DNA of 64,000 nucleotides from Diplosphaera chodatii (Eukaryota > Chlorophyta > Trebouxiophyceae > Prasiolales > Stichococcaceae): positions 2,076,280 to 2,140,279 of the forward strand of contig JAALGY010000001.1 in the NCBI GenBank assembly GCA_032358165.1, read 5' to 3'. Below are positions 32,230 through 44,889 of this stretch, piece after piece. Position 1 is the first letter of the stretch. Every line of letters begins with the position of its first letter. The translations under genes and the position numbers were made by a program. Below the pieces are notes generated by a model, which had not been told where the DNA came from, did no database searches, and worked only from the letters and a program-made list of their open reading frames with translations.

Positions 32230-35200
32230 ATGGCCGAGGTGAAGGCCAAGCAGGATCCTATTGAGGGACTGCGCGGCATGGAGATGACGCCCAGCAGTGT
32301 CATCTCTGCGATGCGGCGCACGTCCTCGGGGTGCAAATGCCATTGTTGGTGGCGTGCCTGGTGTTTGCTGACCAATGGGGTGTATGCCTGAATTCTGATG
32401 CACAGGCGAGGCGTGGGATACACAGGTCGTGGGATGGAGAGGTGCTATGTGCGCCCTGCAGGGGTGCCATCCAGCCCAAAGTCAGGCTCGTGCATGAGGT
32501 GCGCACCCTACTGAGGATCCTGGAGCTTCCGGACGGGGAGATGGCAGCGGCAGCTGCGGTCGCGCTGCACACCTGCATCAGAGACGCCGCTGCGGTGCGG
32601 CACAGTCCCGCTTTCTCATGCATCAGTGTCGCCGCTGCAAGCAAAGCACATCGCTGCATGAATCCGTCAACAGCGCAGACCACCGCACCACAGCCGCTCG
32701 CACCCAGCCTGGATGGACCTGACGATGTCACCCAGGGACACACTCCTGTGCTGCCAGCGCTGCAGGACCCTGGGCTGCCGGACTTGCTGCCGGCTGTGAT
32801 GGCGGCGCTGCGCGGCGCTGACAAGCAGCTGGGCAAGGCACTACGCCGGCCGGGCATGATGGCCGCGGCGGCAGCGTGGGACCCGGCCGCCGTTCCCGCC
32901 CTTTGCGCCCTGGCAGTGGCCAGCGCCGAGAGCTCCCCGATGGGCGCGCACGGACAGCCGAGCGGTCCACTTCTGCAATTGGGCCCAGCAGCCATGGAGT
33001 GCCTCAGGTGAGAGTAGCTGCCAGCAGTGCAGGCTTCAGCTGAGCGGCTGTCTCACGAGCGCACCCGGCCTGAAGCAGCAGCACAAGTCAGGCACTCCCG
33101 CTGCAGATGTCAGGCAGCTGAGATCTGTGCCGGTCCTCTTGCTGCCTGGCTCTGCTGCAGTCTGTGTAAGGGACGCGGGACCTGCGCGTCGCAGATTTGC
33201 AGCAGAAGGCGGCGCAGTACCGCTGCTGCCGGCAGATGCATCTGCGGCGACCGCGGCCCAGCTGGCGTTTATGTGCAGCGAAGCAAGTGGCGGAAACCCT
33301 AGCGGCGGCTTGGATGACGAGGCGCCCCTGCTCCATTGGTGCACCGCTGCAGCGCCGCCCTTGCAGCCGACGTCGCAGCTGTGGCACTGCCGGGTGAGCC
33401 GGGTGCCGGCTGCCAGCGCTGCTGCTGCTGATGCTGATGTCATCTCGGCGGACGCTGAACACGCAGAAGCAGTCTCCGCAGCGACCCGTTGTAGTCGCCA
33501 TGCTGAGGCTGCCGTCGGGCAGCCTGTTGCGACAGCTGAGCAGGGCTCAGTAGGTTATGCCCTGCTTGTGCAGGTGGTGCAAAGCCAGCTGCGCAGCTCC
33601 AGCTGCGCACCTGCAGGACTGGGAAGCAGAGCAGCCACCCAGCGAGCTGGAGTTCGAGTCAGACTGGGCGCCAGCAGTGACAACTGCCCTACGGGTGCGC
33701 TGCAGGCATGTTGATGACATGCCTTGCCAGCACTCACGGGCGGCGTACGCAGTGTCAACTACATTGTTCGTGGGCGGCAGCCCATCCTTCGACAGCTGTT
33801 TCATCTCTGCAAAACAGCCATCTGCCTCGATGTTGGGCATGGTCACGGGTTGGCTGCTTGTGTGCAGGTGCTGGCGCTGCGCTACTTTGGATCAACAGCT
33901 GTCAGCGACTGGAGTGCGTCTGAGCCAGACGCATCGCCCGAGGGCCTGTCACCAGCCGCGGCCGCAGCCTATGTTGCTGGCATGCATGCGCTGCTGGCCC
34001 ACGAGGCCGCCCTGGAGCGACCAGGTCTCACCATCAGGTGCGCCTGAAATGCACTTTCACAATCATCAGCCCGACACACGCGGAGCTCTGCGCCTCAGAC
34101 TGCAGTCGGACGACTGGTGCGCCCTCCCCATCATGCCACCATGACTGTCAGGCCTTCCTCTGCAGCATGTGGTCTGTTGCTCAGACCCAGCAGCTGCATA
34201 CTGCAGCGCTTGACGCCGCACTCATGTTGGGGTGTGCTGATGTAGCGAGACGGTGCAACTGGTGCTGCTGAGGCCTCTGCACATGGGGCCCTCCGCGGGG
34301 GCTGCGCAGCAGGCGCTGGTGTGCGGAGTCACAAACGCCATGGCTGGCATTCTGGACCAGCTGCCGCCCAAGAACGGCAGCACACCGCCAACTGCTGCTC
34401 AGGTGATACAGCCCTGGGCACTCCTATCCAAATGTTTCTGCCTATCATCAAACCGTGTGCCCCGAGAGGCCACAGCCTGGGTGATGACTGCAGGGCTGTG
34501 GCGTGGCTACACAATGTGTGTTGACTGGCTCGGTTGATTGGTTATGTGTGTGTGTGTGACAGGCCGCGGCATTGAGCAGGCTGACAATGCTGGCTCGGTA
34601 TGCACACAAGTGGGGCGGTTTCGACCGCAGTCATGTGATGCATGACGCGTCAGTGTGCGACACGTGGGCAGACACAATCGCGGCTGCGCTGTCAGCCGCA
34701 ACACATTGGGCAGACGGCCACCTGCTCAGCAGTGCTGCAAGCAGCCGAAACCGCGGCAGCGTTGGCAGGGGCAGCAGGAGCGGAAGCATGCAGCTGTGCA
34801 TGCAGCAGGCGGCGTTTCATCTGGGCAAAGCCGCAGAGCTGCTGTTATTGTCTTCCGTCTCGGAGCTAGACGCCATGGACTGGGACCCGCTGCCCGACCT
34901 ACTGACGAGCCTGGCTGGACACTGCTGCATCACCTCAGAAGCCTTGGAGGCGTATGTGCAGGTGCTGTGTCACTCGCACACCCATTCATGCAGCCGTCGC
35001 TTTTGCCCTCTGCCATGATCGTTGCGTGCCATGCTGGATCTCCATCAGTGTGCTGCTGACGCCATACACTGTGATGCCAGGTCACATCACTGTGCGGCCT
35101 TCGCCTTTGTTCAGGGTCGCACCCGACGCCAGCAGGACTGCGAAGTGACGCTGCGGAAGGCGTGCATGGACGAACTACAGGCGTGTGCGGCAGTCTTGGA

Positions 35201-37505
35201 GGCGGCAGTGGCGGCGGTGGCAGGAGCTGTTGAAAGCAAGACCGGCCCGAAGCCATCAGGCCACCTCGTGCACGCATGCTGCCCTGCAGTCGATGCTCTG
35301 CAGGGTGCGCCCTGGCGGTCAATCAGTGCTGCATGGGCACGCCCAGCCTGCATGCTTGCCCAGCCACCCGTAATGCTGTTACCGCCCATCGCGCAGCCCC
35401 ATATTGATGGTCATAGTCTGCATTGCAGGCTATGTTTGACGTTGTTCCCCTGTGCATGTGTTGCAGGGCTGGCGCTGCTGCAATTTCAACAGCTCCGCGG
35501 ATCCTCCCAGCTGAACCCGGGCGACACGCAGGCGGCGGTACAAGCGCTGCAGGTGAAGGCCATCGCAGTGTGCGTGCCATTTGAGCATATGTGTTTGGTT
35601 ATCGTGTGGCAGCACAGCTTGCACTCTGCACAGGGTTCTACACCAGCTGTGCGTCATGTCAAAGCTGTGCGCAGCAGTCAGAAAGTTGCCACAACATGCG
35701 TGGCTGCCATGGCTGTGCAGCACTGTGCCAACCTGGTATCCAGCTCTGGCACTCCTCCCCCATCCGGGGTGGTCCTGATGGTAGCAGCTCAACTCTGACT
35801 CAGCACTGGTTTGCGCAGCGCCGGGCTGAGCTGGTGACCAGCCTGGTGCGGGCCTGCGGGCCCCTCATGTCAGGCTTGCTGGGCCCCGCAGTCGTCGTCC
35901 AGTTGCTGGGGCATGCTAAAGCTACCTCGGCCTTGCTGTGCGCCCCTTGCTTCACCTTTCCCCCTTGTTTCAGCACACAGATGCTGCTGCAACCGTCAAC
36001 ATCACTGCTGGAGCAGGTTTGCTTCAGCAAGCTGTGGAAGCCTTCTGCTGAAGTCACTGCTGCACATGCCTTGCAGGTCAGCGCCGATGCCGCCGGTGCA
36101 GCCGCTTCTTGCTATCCTGCGAGCTGTGTCTGTCATGCTGCGGCCCCCACACAATCCGGCTGTCACATTCGCACCGCGCACACCTTCGTGGCCAGGCGGT
36201 GCTGTGGACGAGTGGTTGGACGCCATCGTGAAGCTGACCAAGGTGACACCGAGCTTACATTCGAATCTTCACACTGTGGTCGCATTTCTGCCTTCCAGCA
36301 GAGATGTGCTCGGGTTTGCATGCTGTGCGGCTGCCATCGATCACAGTTTTTCTGTACTCTGTGGACTGCAGCGTCTGTGCCAGTCTGCAGTCAAGCGTCT
36401 GTGGCATCTGTCCTTGTGATGCAAGCGCTTGCTGGAGCCAGTGTGCCAGTTCCTGCTTCTGCAGATGGTGCCCAGGAAACTGCAGCCTAAGCTGCGGTTG
36501 CTGATTGTGCGCAGTCTGCAAGAGGTTAACGATGCCCTTGAAGCTGTGGCAGCGGGAACCGCGGCTGAGGGTGTCCCCCATGCAGCTGGATGCAGCAACG
36601 CGACACTGGCAGACGCGCAGGCTGCCTCCGATGCCGCCATGCGGGAGCTCTTGGTGGGTGGCCTTGCTGTTTCATGCAGCCAGTTTCACTGGGTGTCGCC
36701 ACTGCTCCGCTCCTCTTGCACATGTGACACGACAATGTTGCTGCGGTCGGGCGTGTCGTGTGCGCACCAGTGCAAGCTGCTGGGCATCTGCACTTTGCAG
36801 GCAGCCGAGGAGGGCACAAGAGCAGCGGCGGCGGCACCCAGCAAAGCCGCTGAAAAGCGCGCCCGCAAGAAGGCCGCAGCCAAGGCCGCAGCAGCCACAT
36901 CGGCAGCGGCAACATCCCAGCCAGCTGAAGAATTGCTGCAGCGTGCTCAGCACGGCGGCACGACACCGGGCGCTCCAGCCGCCGCAGATGCAGTCAGTAG
37001 CCTGCAGTGTTTGAGACTGGCGGACGGTGCTGCAGAGCAGGCAGATGCGGGCCAGGGTAGCGGCCCCCCTGCAGCGGCGGCAGCAGTCGAGCAGCAGCAA
37101 CAGCAGCTGCCTTTGCAACCGCAGCTGCAAGAACAACGCCAGCGTCAGCAAAAGCAGCCGCCGCCCTGGATGCTGTGTCCCATCACCAAGGTCTGTATGT
37201 ACTGCGTATGCTTGGTGTGATGCTGGTGGTGTGACATTGATTGTGCACTGGCGACTAAACGATCACTGCAGCATGGCAATTGCTGTCCACGTCTGACACT
37301 GATGTTGCTCCGAGCTTGCCCACTCCAGGGTGTGATGGTGCGTGCGACCCTGTGCGTTGGGGACGGCCATAGCTACGACGAGTCTGCAATCTGCGAGTGG
37401 CTGCTGACCCACAGCACTTCAGCCATCACGGGGCAGCCGCTGGCGAACAAAGACCTGCTGCCGAACCATGCCCTGCGGCAAATCATCCAGGCCGCAGGCT
37501 GGTGA
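32230..37505 (+). CDS. U-box protein, tandem copy B (putative E3 ubiquitin ligase)
   Basis: Same exon plan as its neighbours. Exon 1 (32230-32330) starts MAEVKAKQDPIEGLRG and ends in phase 2 after MTPSSVISAMRRTSSG. Later parts run RLVHEVRTLLRILELPDGEM; LGKALRRPGMMAAAAAWDP (near 32.8 kb); RFAAEGGAVPLLPADAS (33.19 kb); ALRYFGSTAVSDWSASEPD (33.9 kb); ETVQLVLLRPLHMGPSAG (34.25 kb); CMQQAAFHLGKAAELLLL (34.8 kb); VQPLLAILRAVSVMLRPP (36.1 kb); and KLRLLIVRSLQEVNDALEAV (36.5 kb). Exon 36801-37190 has SKAAEKRARKKAAAKAA, a Gln tract and WMLCPITK. The last exon (37329-37505) gives CVGDGHSYDESAICEWLLTH and LLPNHALRQIIQAAGW. A 67-nt intron (33550-33616) is needed to stay in frame before EFESDWAPAVTTALR. 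The U-box is complete, and B looks the most intact copy. Confidence 0.82.
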
Positions 37506-38159
37506 GGAGATCGTGGGCAGCCATGCCGGAGGTTGTAGTGCCACTAGCTGCGCAGCCATGGCAATTTTGGACTTGCTACTGGCTGGGCGGGGGGATTGTG
37601 GCAGACCCCGCACGCTGGAAAAGCTGTCTTGCTCCAGGACGTTCAGATGCACCGTCGGGAAGGGCGGTCAATGGTTTGTCCATAGGTTTATAGAACAGTG
37701 TGTGCAGGTTCTGGACGGTTACGGACGTATTGCTTGCTGCAAAACATACATGCCGGCGCAGCTGGGCTGTGAATTGCGGGCAGTGCCCCGCAGCTGGTAG
37801 CAGAGCACACGCTGGCCGTGTGGTATGCGTAGTCACAGTGCACTGTGTCCACGTATGCATACATATGTAGAAGCTGGCATTGAAGTAGATCACATTCAAG
37901 GGAAGCATCTGCTGCCGAGACACTTCACAAACCTTGAGCTTCCTAACACCGACTTGCAGGTTGAAGCACGTCCCTCGTCTGACATCTGACTGACAGGAAG
38001 CCTGACTGAATTCACAACAAATCCGCAGATGCATTTCCCGCTCAGTATGATGCTGTCCTTTACAGTCCTTATGAGTTGTCCTGAAGCGGGACTTTGCCGG
38101 CGCAACGGTTGCATCGCTGTAAATCAGTCATTGATGTGCGGCGGCCGCAGCGGCGCATC
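37506..38159. other. intergenic between U-box copies B and C
   Basis: About 0.65 kb without a supported exon. A TGTAA word at about 38118 lies too far from the stop of B to be assigned confidently. Confidence 0.45.
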
Positions 38160-41100
38160 ATGACAACGCCTCAGAACATGCTCACAGCAACAGATGGCAA
38201 GTACCCTCATGTCTGGCCATTGCTCAGCAGCATAGACTATGAGCAGGGAGCACATGCATACGTTGATCAGATCTTAGAGCGCCTCAAGGACCTGGGGTCT
38301 TCAAATTTGACGCCGGACACCCTGATGTGCATGCTGCGGCGCACTGGAACGAGGCGAGTGGTGCTGTGCGACTTGCGCACACATGTCTGCTGCGCGATGT
38401 GTGACACGGACTGCTGGGCATTACGTGACAAGCGCACACACATTGGCGCCCTGCGCCATGCGAACAAGTGTCGCCTGCAGGTGTGACGGCCTACCATCAG
38501 AGCTCAAGCTTGCCCACGAGCTGGATTGCCTGCTGCACCTGCTACAGGCGCCGAATGTGGCACTTGCCGCCATAGCTCTGGCCACATTGAAGCTATGCAT
38601 TCAGACGGCGTGTGCGGTACGATGCATCTTGTGCCCTTGTGCATTGCACCTGTTGTCGATGCTCGCTTGTACAGCACGACGCTTTCAGCGTGCTTGACAA
38701 GGACGTTTGATCTGGAAAGCGACCTGCATCAGTTCGTGACATATGGAGTTCAAAGTGCAGGGCCAGAAGGAGCAGCACATGCTGCCATATGTGCTGTTAC
38801 CATTGTGCAACGCAATCCCACAAATCGGCACAGCACTACAGCTTCCAGGACTGACAGCTGTAGCAGCAGCCTGGGACCCTGAGGCAGTCGCCGCCGTGTG
38901 CATCCTGGCACTGGCAGGGTACGAGCGTCATCCAAGGCGGGAGCACATGACCAACCGGCAGCTGCATCTGATGCCGGCAGCTGCAGACTGCCTCAGGTAC
39001 AGCATTTGAAGTTGGAGTGAGGCAACTCTGTGCGCCACCCAATGTGCACCAGGACTCCGTGATCACTGTTGCACAGGTTGGCCACCTACAGCCCGATCCC
39101 TTTGCATCACCTGCCTCACGCAGTGTCTGGACAGTAAGTAACCCTTAAAATTACTAGAAGCTAGCTTATTGGGATGCGGACGATGTGTGTATCCCCCTGC
39201 AGGTTTGCAGCAGCAGGCACCGCTGCACCGCTGCTCTCAGCAGCGGCCACGGCGCGCTATGCGGCAGAGCTGGCGTTCACATACTGCCATAACCACAAGC
39301 TCGCGGACGAGGCACCCCTGGTGCAGCTGCTGCTCAGCTGCAGCGCAGCCCTCAGCGCTGACATGCTGGCGCCGGCCTGGGCGCCAGACACTGCCAGTCC
39401 TGCCGCCGCCGTTACAGGTTTTGCAGATCCTGCGGCGCGCACAGCAGCCACCTCAGCAGCAGATGAGCTGGACGCCTGTCCAGGAGGTGCCAGTGAGCAG
39501 GGCAGCACGGCTGCGGCACAGGTGTTGGACATGCCTGGCAGGGTCATGCACGCGGACGGCGCACAGCCGGGCCTGCAGCCGTCAGCACGGCTGCCTGGGG
39601 GCGGCAGCATGGAGCAGTACCCTCAGCGGTGCAGTGAGCAGCGTCAGCAGGAGTGGCAGTCGACATGGGCGTACCCAGTGATGGCTGCTGTGAAGGTGCA
39701 CCTGATCTGCAGTTTCAGACACTTTTCACGGTGATTGACAGCTGCATTCTGGGGATAGGCAACGGACGTAGCTGCATCGGAACTGCCTCATGCAGTCTTT
39801 TACTGCCAGCCTCATACTGCACCCGTGCCTAGGCAATATGGAATGCCACCCTTAGTGCGTGCATAGGCGCGCAGGGCATATTCAGTCCAGAGTCCAGAGA
39901 CTGCCCTGGTGCCCGTGTGCCGGGAACTGTGCACCTGCCCGAATGGTGAACAGAAGACACTTCTTCTTACCAGGCGCTGGCGATGTACTACATGGAAGCG
40001 GAGTATTGGGGCGACCATCTGCCATGGGAGCTGCTCACGGAAGTGTCGGCAGCAGCGGCTGCCGCCTTGACTGCGGGTGTGCGTGCTCTGGTGGCTCACG
40101 AAGCGGCGCTGCAGCGAGGCGTTGGCCCCAGCGGGTGCGCCAAATAAGGCAGTGGCCGCCTGCGCTGTCCCATGCTGGGACGTCCATCAACTTCCCGCCA
40201 GTCGCATGTGTCTTGGCAGGCACGCTGGCCTCAAGCAGTGCTGCTGCATGTCACCACAACCAGAGGCCAAAGGCCGTGCTGCTCAAACCCTAACACAGCA
40301 CAGCACAATGTGCCCGTCCTGCTCATCACCTTTCGACACAGCACAAATATCTCGTGTGGCTGCTCGCAGGTTTCCGCTCACACATGCCTTGATGGTGCTA
40401 GACCGGATGGGGCACTATGCCGCAGCTCTGCGTCAGGTGCTGGCAAGTAGGCTTCTGGTCGCCATACGCGGCGTGCTGGACATGCTACCGGAGGAGAAGG
40501 GCAGCTCCCTGCCCACTGTAGCACAGGTGCCCCGTCCTTGCGAATCCTGACATGCGAATGCGACCCTGCAGCATTGAATACGGGCCCGCGCACCAACGCC
40601 AGCATTCTTGGCACAGGCTGGACAGACCCAGCCAGTTTCGGCTGACGTGTCGGCTGATGTGCTGGCCAGGCCGCAGCGCTGTGCAGGCTGGCGGCTCTGC
40701 TCAAGCTGACAGCCGACATGGACGCACAGCGGCAGGGCTGCCTGCTGTCTGCGCCGCCCCTGCGCGAGCCGTGGGCGGCGACAGTGGCAGACGCGCTGTC
40801 CGCCGCAGTGCACTGGGCGCGCGCAGGGCGTCCAGCACAGGGCAACAGCAGCGCAAGCCGCGGCGGCAGCCAGCAGCAGCAGCAACAGCGGCAACGCATG
40901 CGCCGGGCGGCGTTCGACCTGGGGCAGGCCGCGGAGCTGGTGATGCGACCCATCGTCGCCACCGGCCTGGCCGCGCTGGAGTCATACACCGTGTTCGAGC
41001 TGCTGCGGGGCCTCGCACAACACTGCGGCATTTCAGCAGATGACCTGCAGCAGTATGTGCAGGTGACAGATTGGTCATTAATGGGGTAAAAGCGGCGGTG

Positions 41101-43889
41101 TGTGCTTGGTGTCCACAATCTGTCGTGCCTGTGAGCTGCCTCTTGCACGTCATGCTGGCAGCGCAGGCAGCTGCATGGTCGTCCCAGTGCTGTCGTCACA
41201 GGGTGGCAGTTGTGACGTGCTGGCATGCAGCTGAATGGCGATGTGCGTCTTTCATCAGGGACATGCGCTGAAAGCGGAGACCGAGGCGCAGCTGCGGAGC
41301 GATCGTATGCACAACCTGAGGACGGCTGAGGAGGTGCTGCAAGCGGCACTAACCATCGTGACAGAGGCTGCCGAACAGAAGACTGGGCAGCAGCCATCAG
41401 ACAACCTGGTTGACGCATGCTTCCTCGTCGCCCACGCTCTGCTCAGTGCGCTTCACAACACCTCTGATGCTTGGATGAAAAACGAGTGATCACATGTAGC
41501 TTGCATCGTTTGCTCACAGGCACTGGGTTGCACGTGCTCAGTTTGTTGCAGTCATCACATGCATCAGGGCGCTGCCCTGTTCTAGTGCTCTCGCTTCAAT
41601 TTCCACTTCCCAAGCAGTGTGTTGCCTTCATGTCCAGGTTTTCCTCTCCTGGAGTTCAAATACCTGGTTCAGTCGGAGCCGGAGCAGACCAACACCAGCA
41701 ACACGCTGCTGCCGGCGCTGCAGGTGAGGGACGCCCAACAGCAGATGAGAACAGAGGGACAGTCCACCTGCACCTCCAAGCTGCTAAGTGGGTGCTGCTT
41801 TCCCTACTGTGTTGCTGGGTCCTGTCTTAAGGCTGTTATGTAGCATCAGGAAGCTGACAATCAACACTTCGTTCGCCTGAACCCCCCGTTGTTTCTTTGT
41901 TCATGCAAGAACCCCACACAACCGCTGGCCAGCTAAGTATGCCAAGATGACAGCTGCCTTGAAACCCTCTTGCACAGCGCCGAGTGGAGCTGGCAATCGG
42001 GCTGGTGTGCGCGCGGGGCCCGCCTGCACAAGGGCGGCTGTGCGGGCCCATGATCAGCAGCCTCCTGCACGTGGCTGGGACCATCTCGCACCTGCGGTGC
42101 GCCTCGACTTGCTCAATCCAATGACACGGTGGCACATGCCGACTTTTGATGTTGACAACGGTGTTGTGGGCTGTTGTCATTGGCCCGGGACATCCCAAGT
42201 TTCTTCATGGCTGCACCCTGCACAAGCTGCTGCTGCCGCACACCTGTGTCCTCACAGCATTCTATTATCATTCGTCACATAGGCCATTGCCCGCGGCAGC
42301 GGTGCAGCCGCTCCTGGCAACCCTGCGGGCGTTGGTGACGATGCTGCGGTTGCCAAGCAGTCCTACCGTGGCAAATAGAGCACACACGAGGCCATGGATA
42401 CCAAGGGTTGCCGACCACTGGGTGAAACTGGTTCGGGACATCACAGAGGTGCGCGCCGCTGCCAAGCCGGGTTAATCCTGAGCACAGCCATGCATTCGTT
42501 CGCCACTCGGCTCATTGCAGCTTCAGGGCGTTTGCACATATGGATCTGTTATGAGGTGCTCCTGGAACATGTAGTTGCACATGTGTTCGAGTGAGTGCAG
42601 GCCAGGGCGTTGGTGTCTTGTGGCTTTAGGCGTAAATCCCACCTGCACTTTTTGCTGCTATAGCGTCGCGCACGATGGTTGCAGGAAGTGGCCTTGCAGG
42701 CAAATGTGGACTGCTGCAGTGTGCACCTGCTCATCACTGACGCTTCGTGTCGCCACCACCGCTGACAGGATTTGCGACGAGAGCAGTCATTGAGGCGGCG
42801 CCAGCTGTTTGCCAGGGGCCTGCGGGAAGTGAACGTCGCCTTGGAAGCCGCCTGTCATACAGACGGGGTGAGCGAACCCGCCGCCTCTGCAGCTGGCGGC
42901 GACACTGCAGCCACGGCACGAACGCAGGCCACCTCAGACGCCGCCATGCAGGAGCTTCTGGTGGGTCCTAAGATGCTGTACCTCATGCTCCTGACAGTTA
43001 AACGAGCAGGGGGTGCCTGCGCATCACAAGTCAGTGCTGTCAAGCATTTTTGGTGCTGCTCATCCCGGTTGGCATAACCGTCATCCTGTCGCGCGCCTGC
43101 TGCGTCATGCAAAACTGTCGAGCCTGCAGATTTCTTCTGAGGGGTCCCTCTGTTGGGGAAAAGGCTTCTTGGAGCTGAACGTACTGGTACAGTCCGCTCA
43201 AGGCTGGCCATCTAAATGTGCAGGCAGCCGAGGAAGGGAACGCAGCCGCTGCAGCTGCGCGCAGCAAGGCGGCCGAGAAGCGCGCCCGCAAGAAGGCCGC
43301 CGCGAGGACCGCAGCCGCCGCAGCAGCTGCGGCTGCGCCCCTGCCTGCCGCCGCAGGGCCGCCTGCGCATGTCCCGACCGGCGGCGCTGCGGGACACGCT
43401 GCAGCGGCCAGTCTGCAGCGGATGAGCCCGGCAGACGGAGCGGCAGTGCAGACAAGCCCCTTGACGGGCAGCACATCAGAGAGGGGCAGCAGCGCAGCGG
43501 CAGCAGATGTGCAGGCGGGGGCACAGCAGCAGCCGCAGCCGTGGATGCTGTGCCGCATCACCCAGGTCTGCTTCTTCCGTATGCATGTGCTGCTGCGAAT
43601 GATGGTTGCAAGCGCGACAGATGAGCACACACTGCAGCCTGTGACTGTTCACCCGATGCTCAGCAGCATCTCAGTGCTTTCTTGTGGTCTGCAGGAGGTG
43701 ATGGTGCGACCAATGCTGTGCGTCGGCAATGGCCACAGCTATGAGGAGTCAGCCATTTCTCAGTGGCTGCTGACTCACAACACATCCCCGGTCACGGGGC
43801 AGCTGCTGCCGACCGCAGACCTGCTGTCAAACCATGCCCTGCGGCATATGATCCAAGCAGCAGGTCGCCAAGGAGACGCTGCAGCCTGA
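38160..43889 (+). CDS. U-box protein, tandem copy C (U-box motif altered)
   Basis: Third paralogue. Its first exon (38160-38353) is longer than in A, B and D and adds about 40 residues (DGKYPHVWPLLSSIDYEQG) before the shared NLTPDTLMCMLRRTGTR. It ends with a GC donor (AG|GCGAGT) into 38481-38616 (LAHELDCLLHLLQAPN). The exon 39203-39695 is one uninterrupted frame, with SAAATARYAAELAF at one end and EWQSTWAYPVMAAVK at the other, and so serves as the reference for the broken equivalent in A. Later parts are ALTAGVRALVAHEAALQRG, AAFDLGQAAELVMRPI, VQPLLATLRALVTMLRLP and REVNVALEAA. Exon 43224-43565 carries SKAAEKRARKKAAARTAA but reads WMLCRITQ where siblings have CPITK. The last exon (43695-43889) gives CVGNGHSYEESAISQWLLTH and a longer tail, AAGRQGDAAA. 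Loss of the U-box Pro and the GN for GD change could weaken E2 binding. Confidence 0.8.
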
Positions 43890-44889
43890 GCTGGGAAATG
43901 GCCACCAGCGGCTGTATATCAGCACCTGGGCAGCCCGTGGCAGCGCGGCGCACCTGGCCGCCAGGTCGGAGGTGCACATGACCTGCTCGGCTGTGCACGG
44001 CAATCTCGGACGCACATCTGGGACAGGTGCAGTAGCTGTCCTCGGTGCTGTGACATAGTGGGGAAGGTCTGCAGCGACTTGGACCCCCCACACAGGGGGG
44101 GGGGGGGTGTGGGGGTCACCACACTGCTGAGGTGTTTGCAGCGGCTGGGCGTATGAAACCGCAGTCAATGCTGCAGCTCAGGCGGCTGGCGCTGGCGCAA
44201 GCCACTGCGTGTCAGCAAGCAAACTGACGACGGTGAGTGGCCAATCCCTCAAGCAGTCGCACCCGACAAGTGCAGCTAGCATCACATGTCTGTTCAAATC
44301 CGGTTGCATATGGTCTGAAGGCACAGCAGAGGGTGTGCCATAGCTGCTCCACTGCTCAACAGAGTGGACAGTGCTGCAGGGGGTGCGTGACAGCGGGGCG
44401 CTGTGGGACTCCAGATGCGGCATCACATCGAGCCATGAATTTGGCAGCTGCGCTGCGGGGCTGCTGCCGGTGGCGTGCCAGAGCTGCAGGCGCTGGCAGT
44501 CTTGATTCCCGTGTGCCGATGTATACCACCAGCAATCTGACTGGACAGCAGCCGGAGGTATGGATCGCTCTTATGCATTCTGACTTGCTGACGGCTGCAC
44601 GGCCACAGCTCATGTGTGCTGCCTGAGTCAGCATGATCGTCAATCTGCGGCCCTGGCATGACATTGGTACATGCTCACTGCACTGTGTCGATGTCTCAGG
44701 TGCCCGCCGGGGCCAAGAGCACGCTTGGTCAGGCGTGCGACTTCATCAGCAGCCGGATAACAGATAGATGTGAAGCCGCAAAGCCGCAAATCCAGCGGAA
44801 GCCCATCGCTTAGCGGTTCCTGGCATGTCGCTGAGGGCGCTTGTCTCGGATGCAGCATGCTGAATGTTGTGCCGTGGATGAGAGTGCAA
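43890..44889. other. intergenic between U-box copy C and the inverted-repeat element
   Basis: About 1 kb with no supported exon. It contains the G-run hairpin listed separately. Confidence 0.4.
44082..44117. repeat. 13-G run inside a hairpin (possible G-quadruplex)
   Basis: GACCCCC (44082-44088) pairs with GGGGGTC (44111-44117), and ACA pairs with TGT. The loop side holds an uninterrupted run of 13 G at 44095-44107. The plus strand therefore has 18 G in 21 bases, a strong quadruplex candidate and a likely slippage site. Confidence 0.85.

Noticed and set aside
44260..44310. tRNA gene suggested by GTTCAAATCC
   Set aside because: No matching acceptor, D or anticodon arms could be folded around it. 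A similar GTTCAAGTCC at about 61951 also failed.
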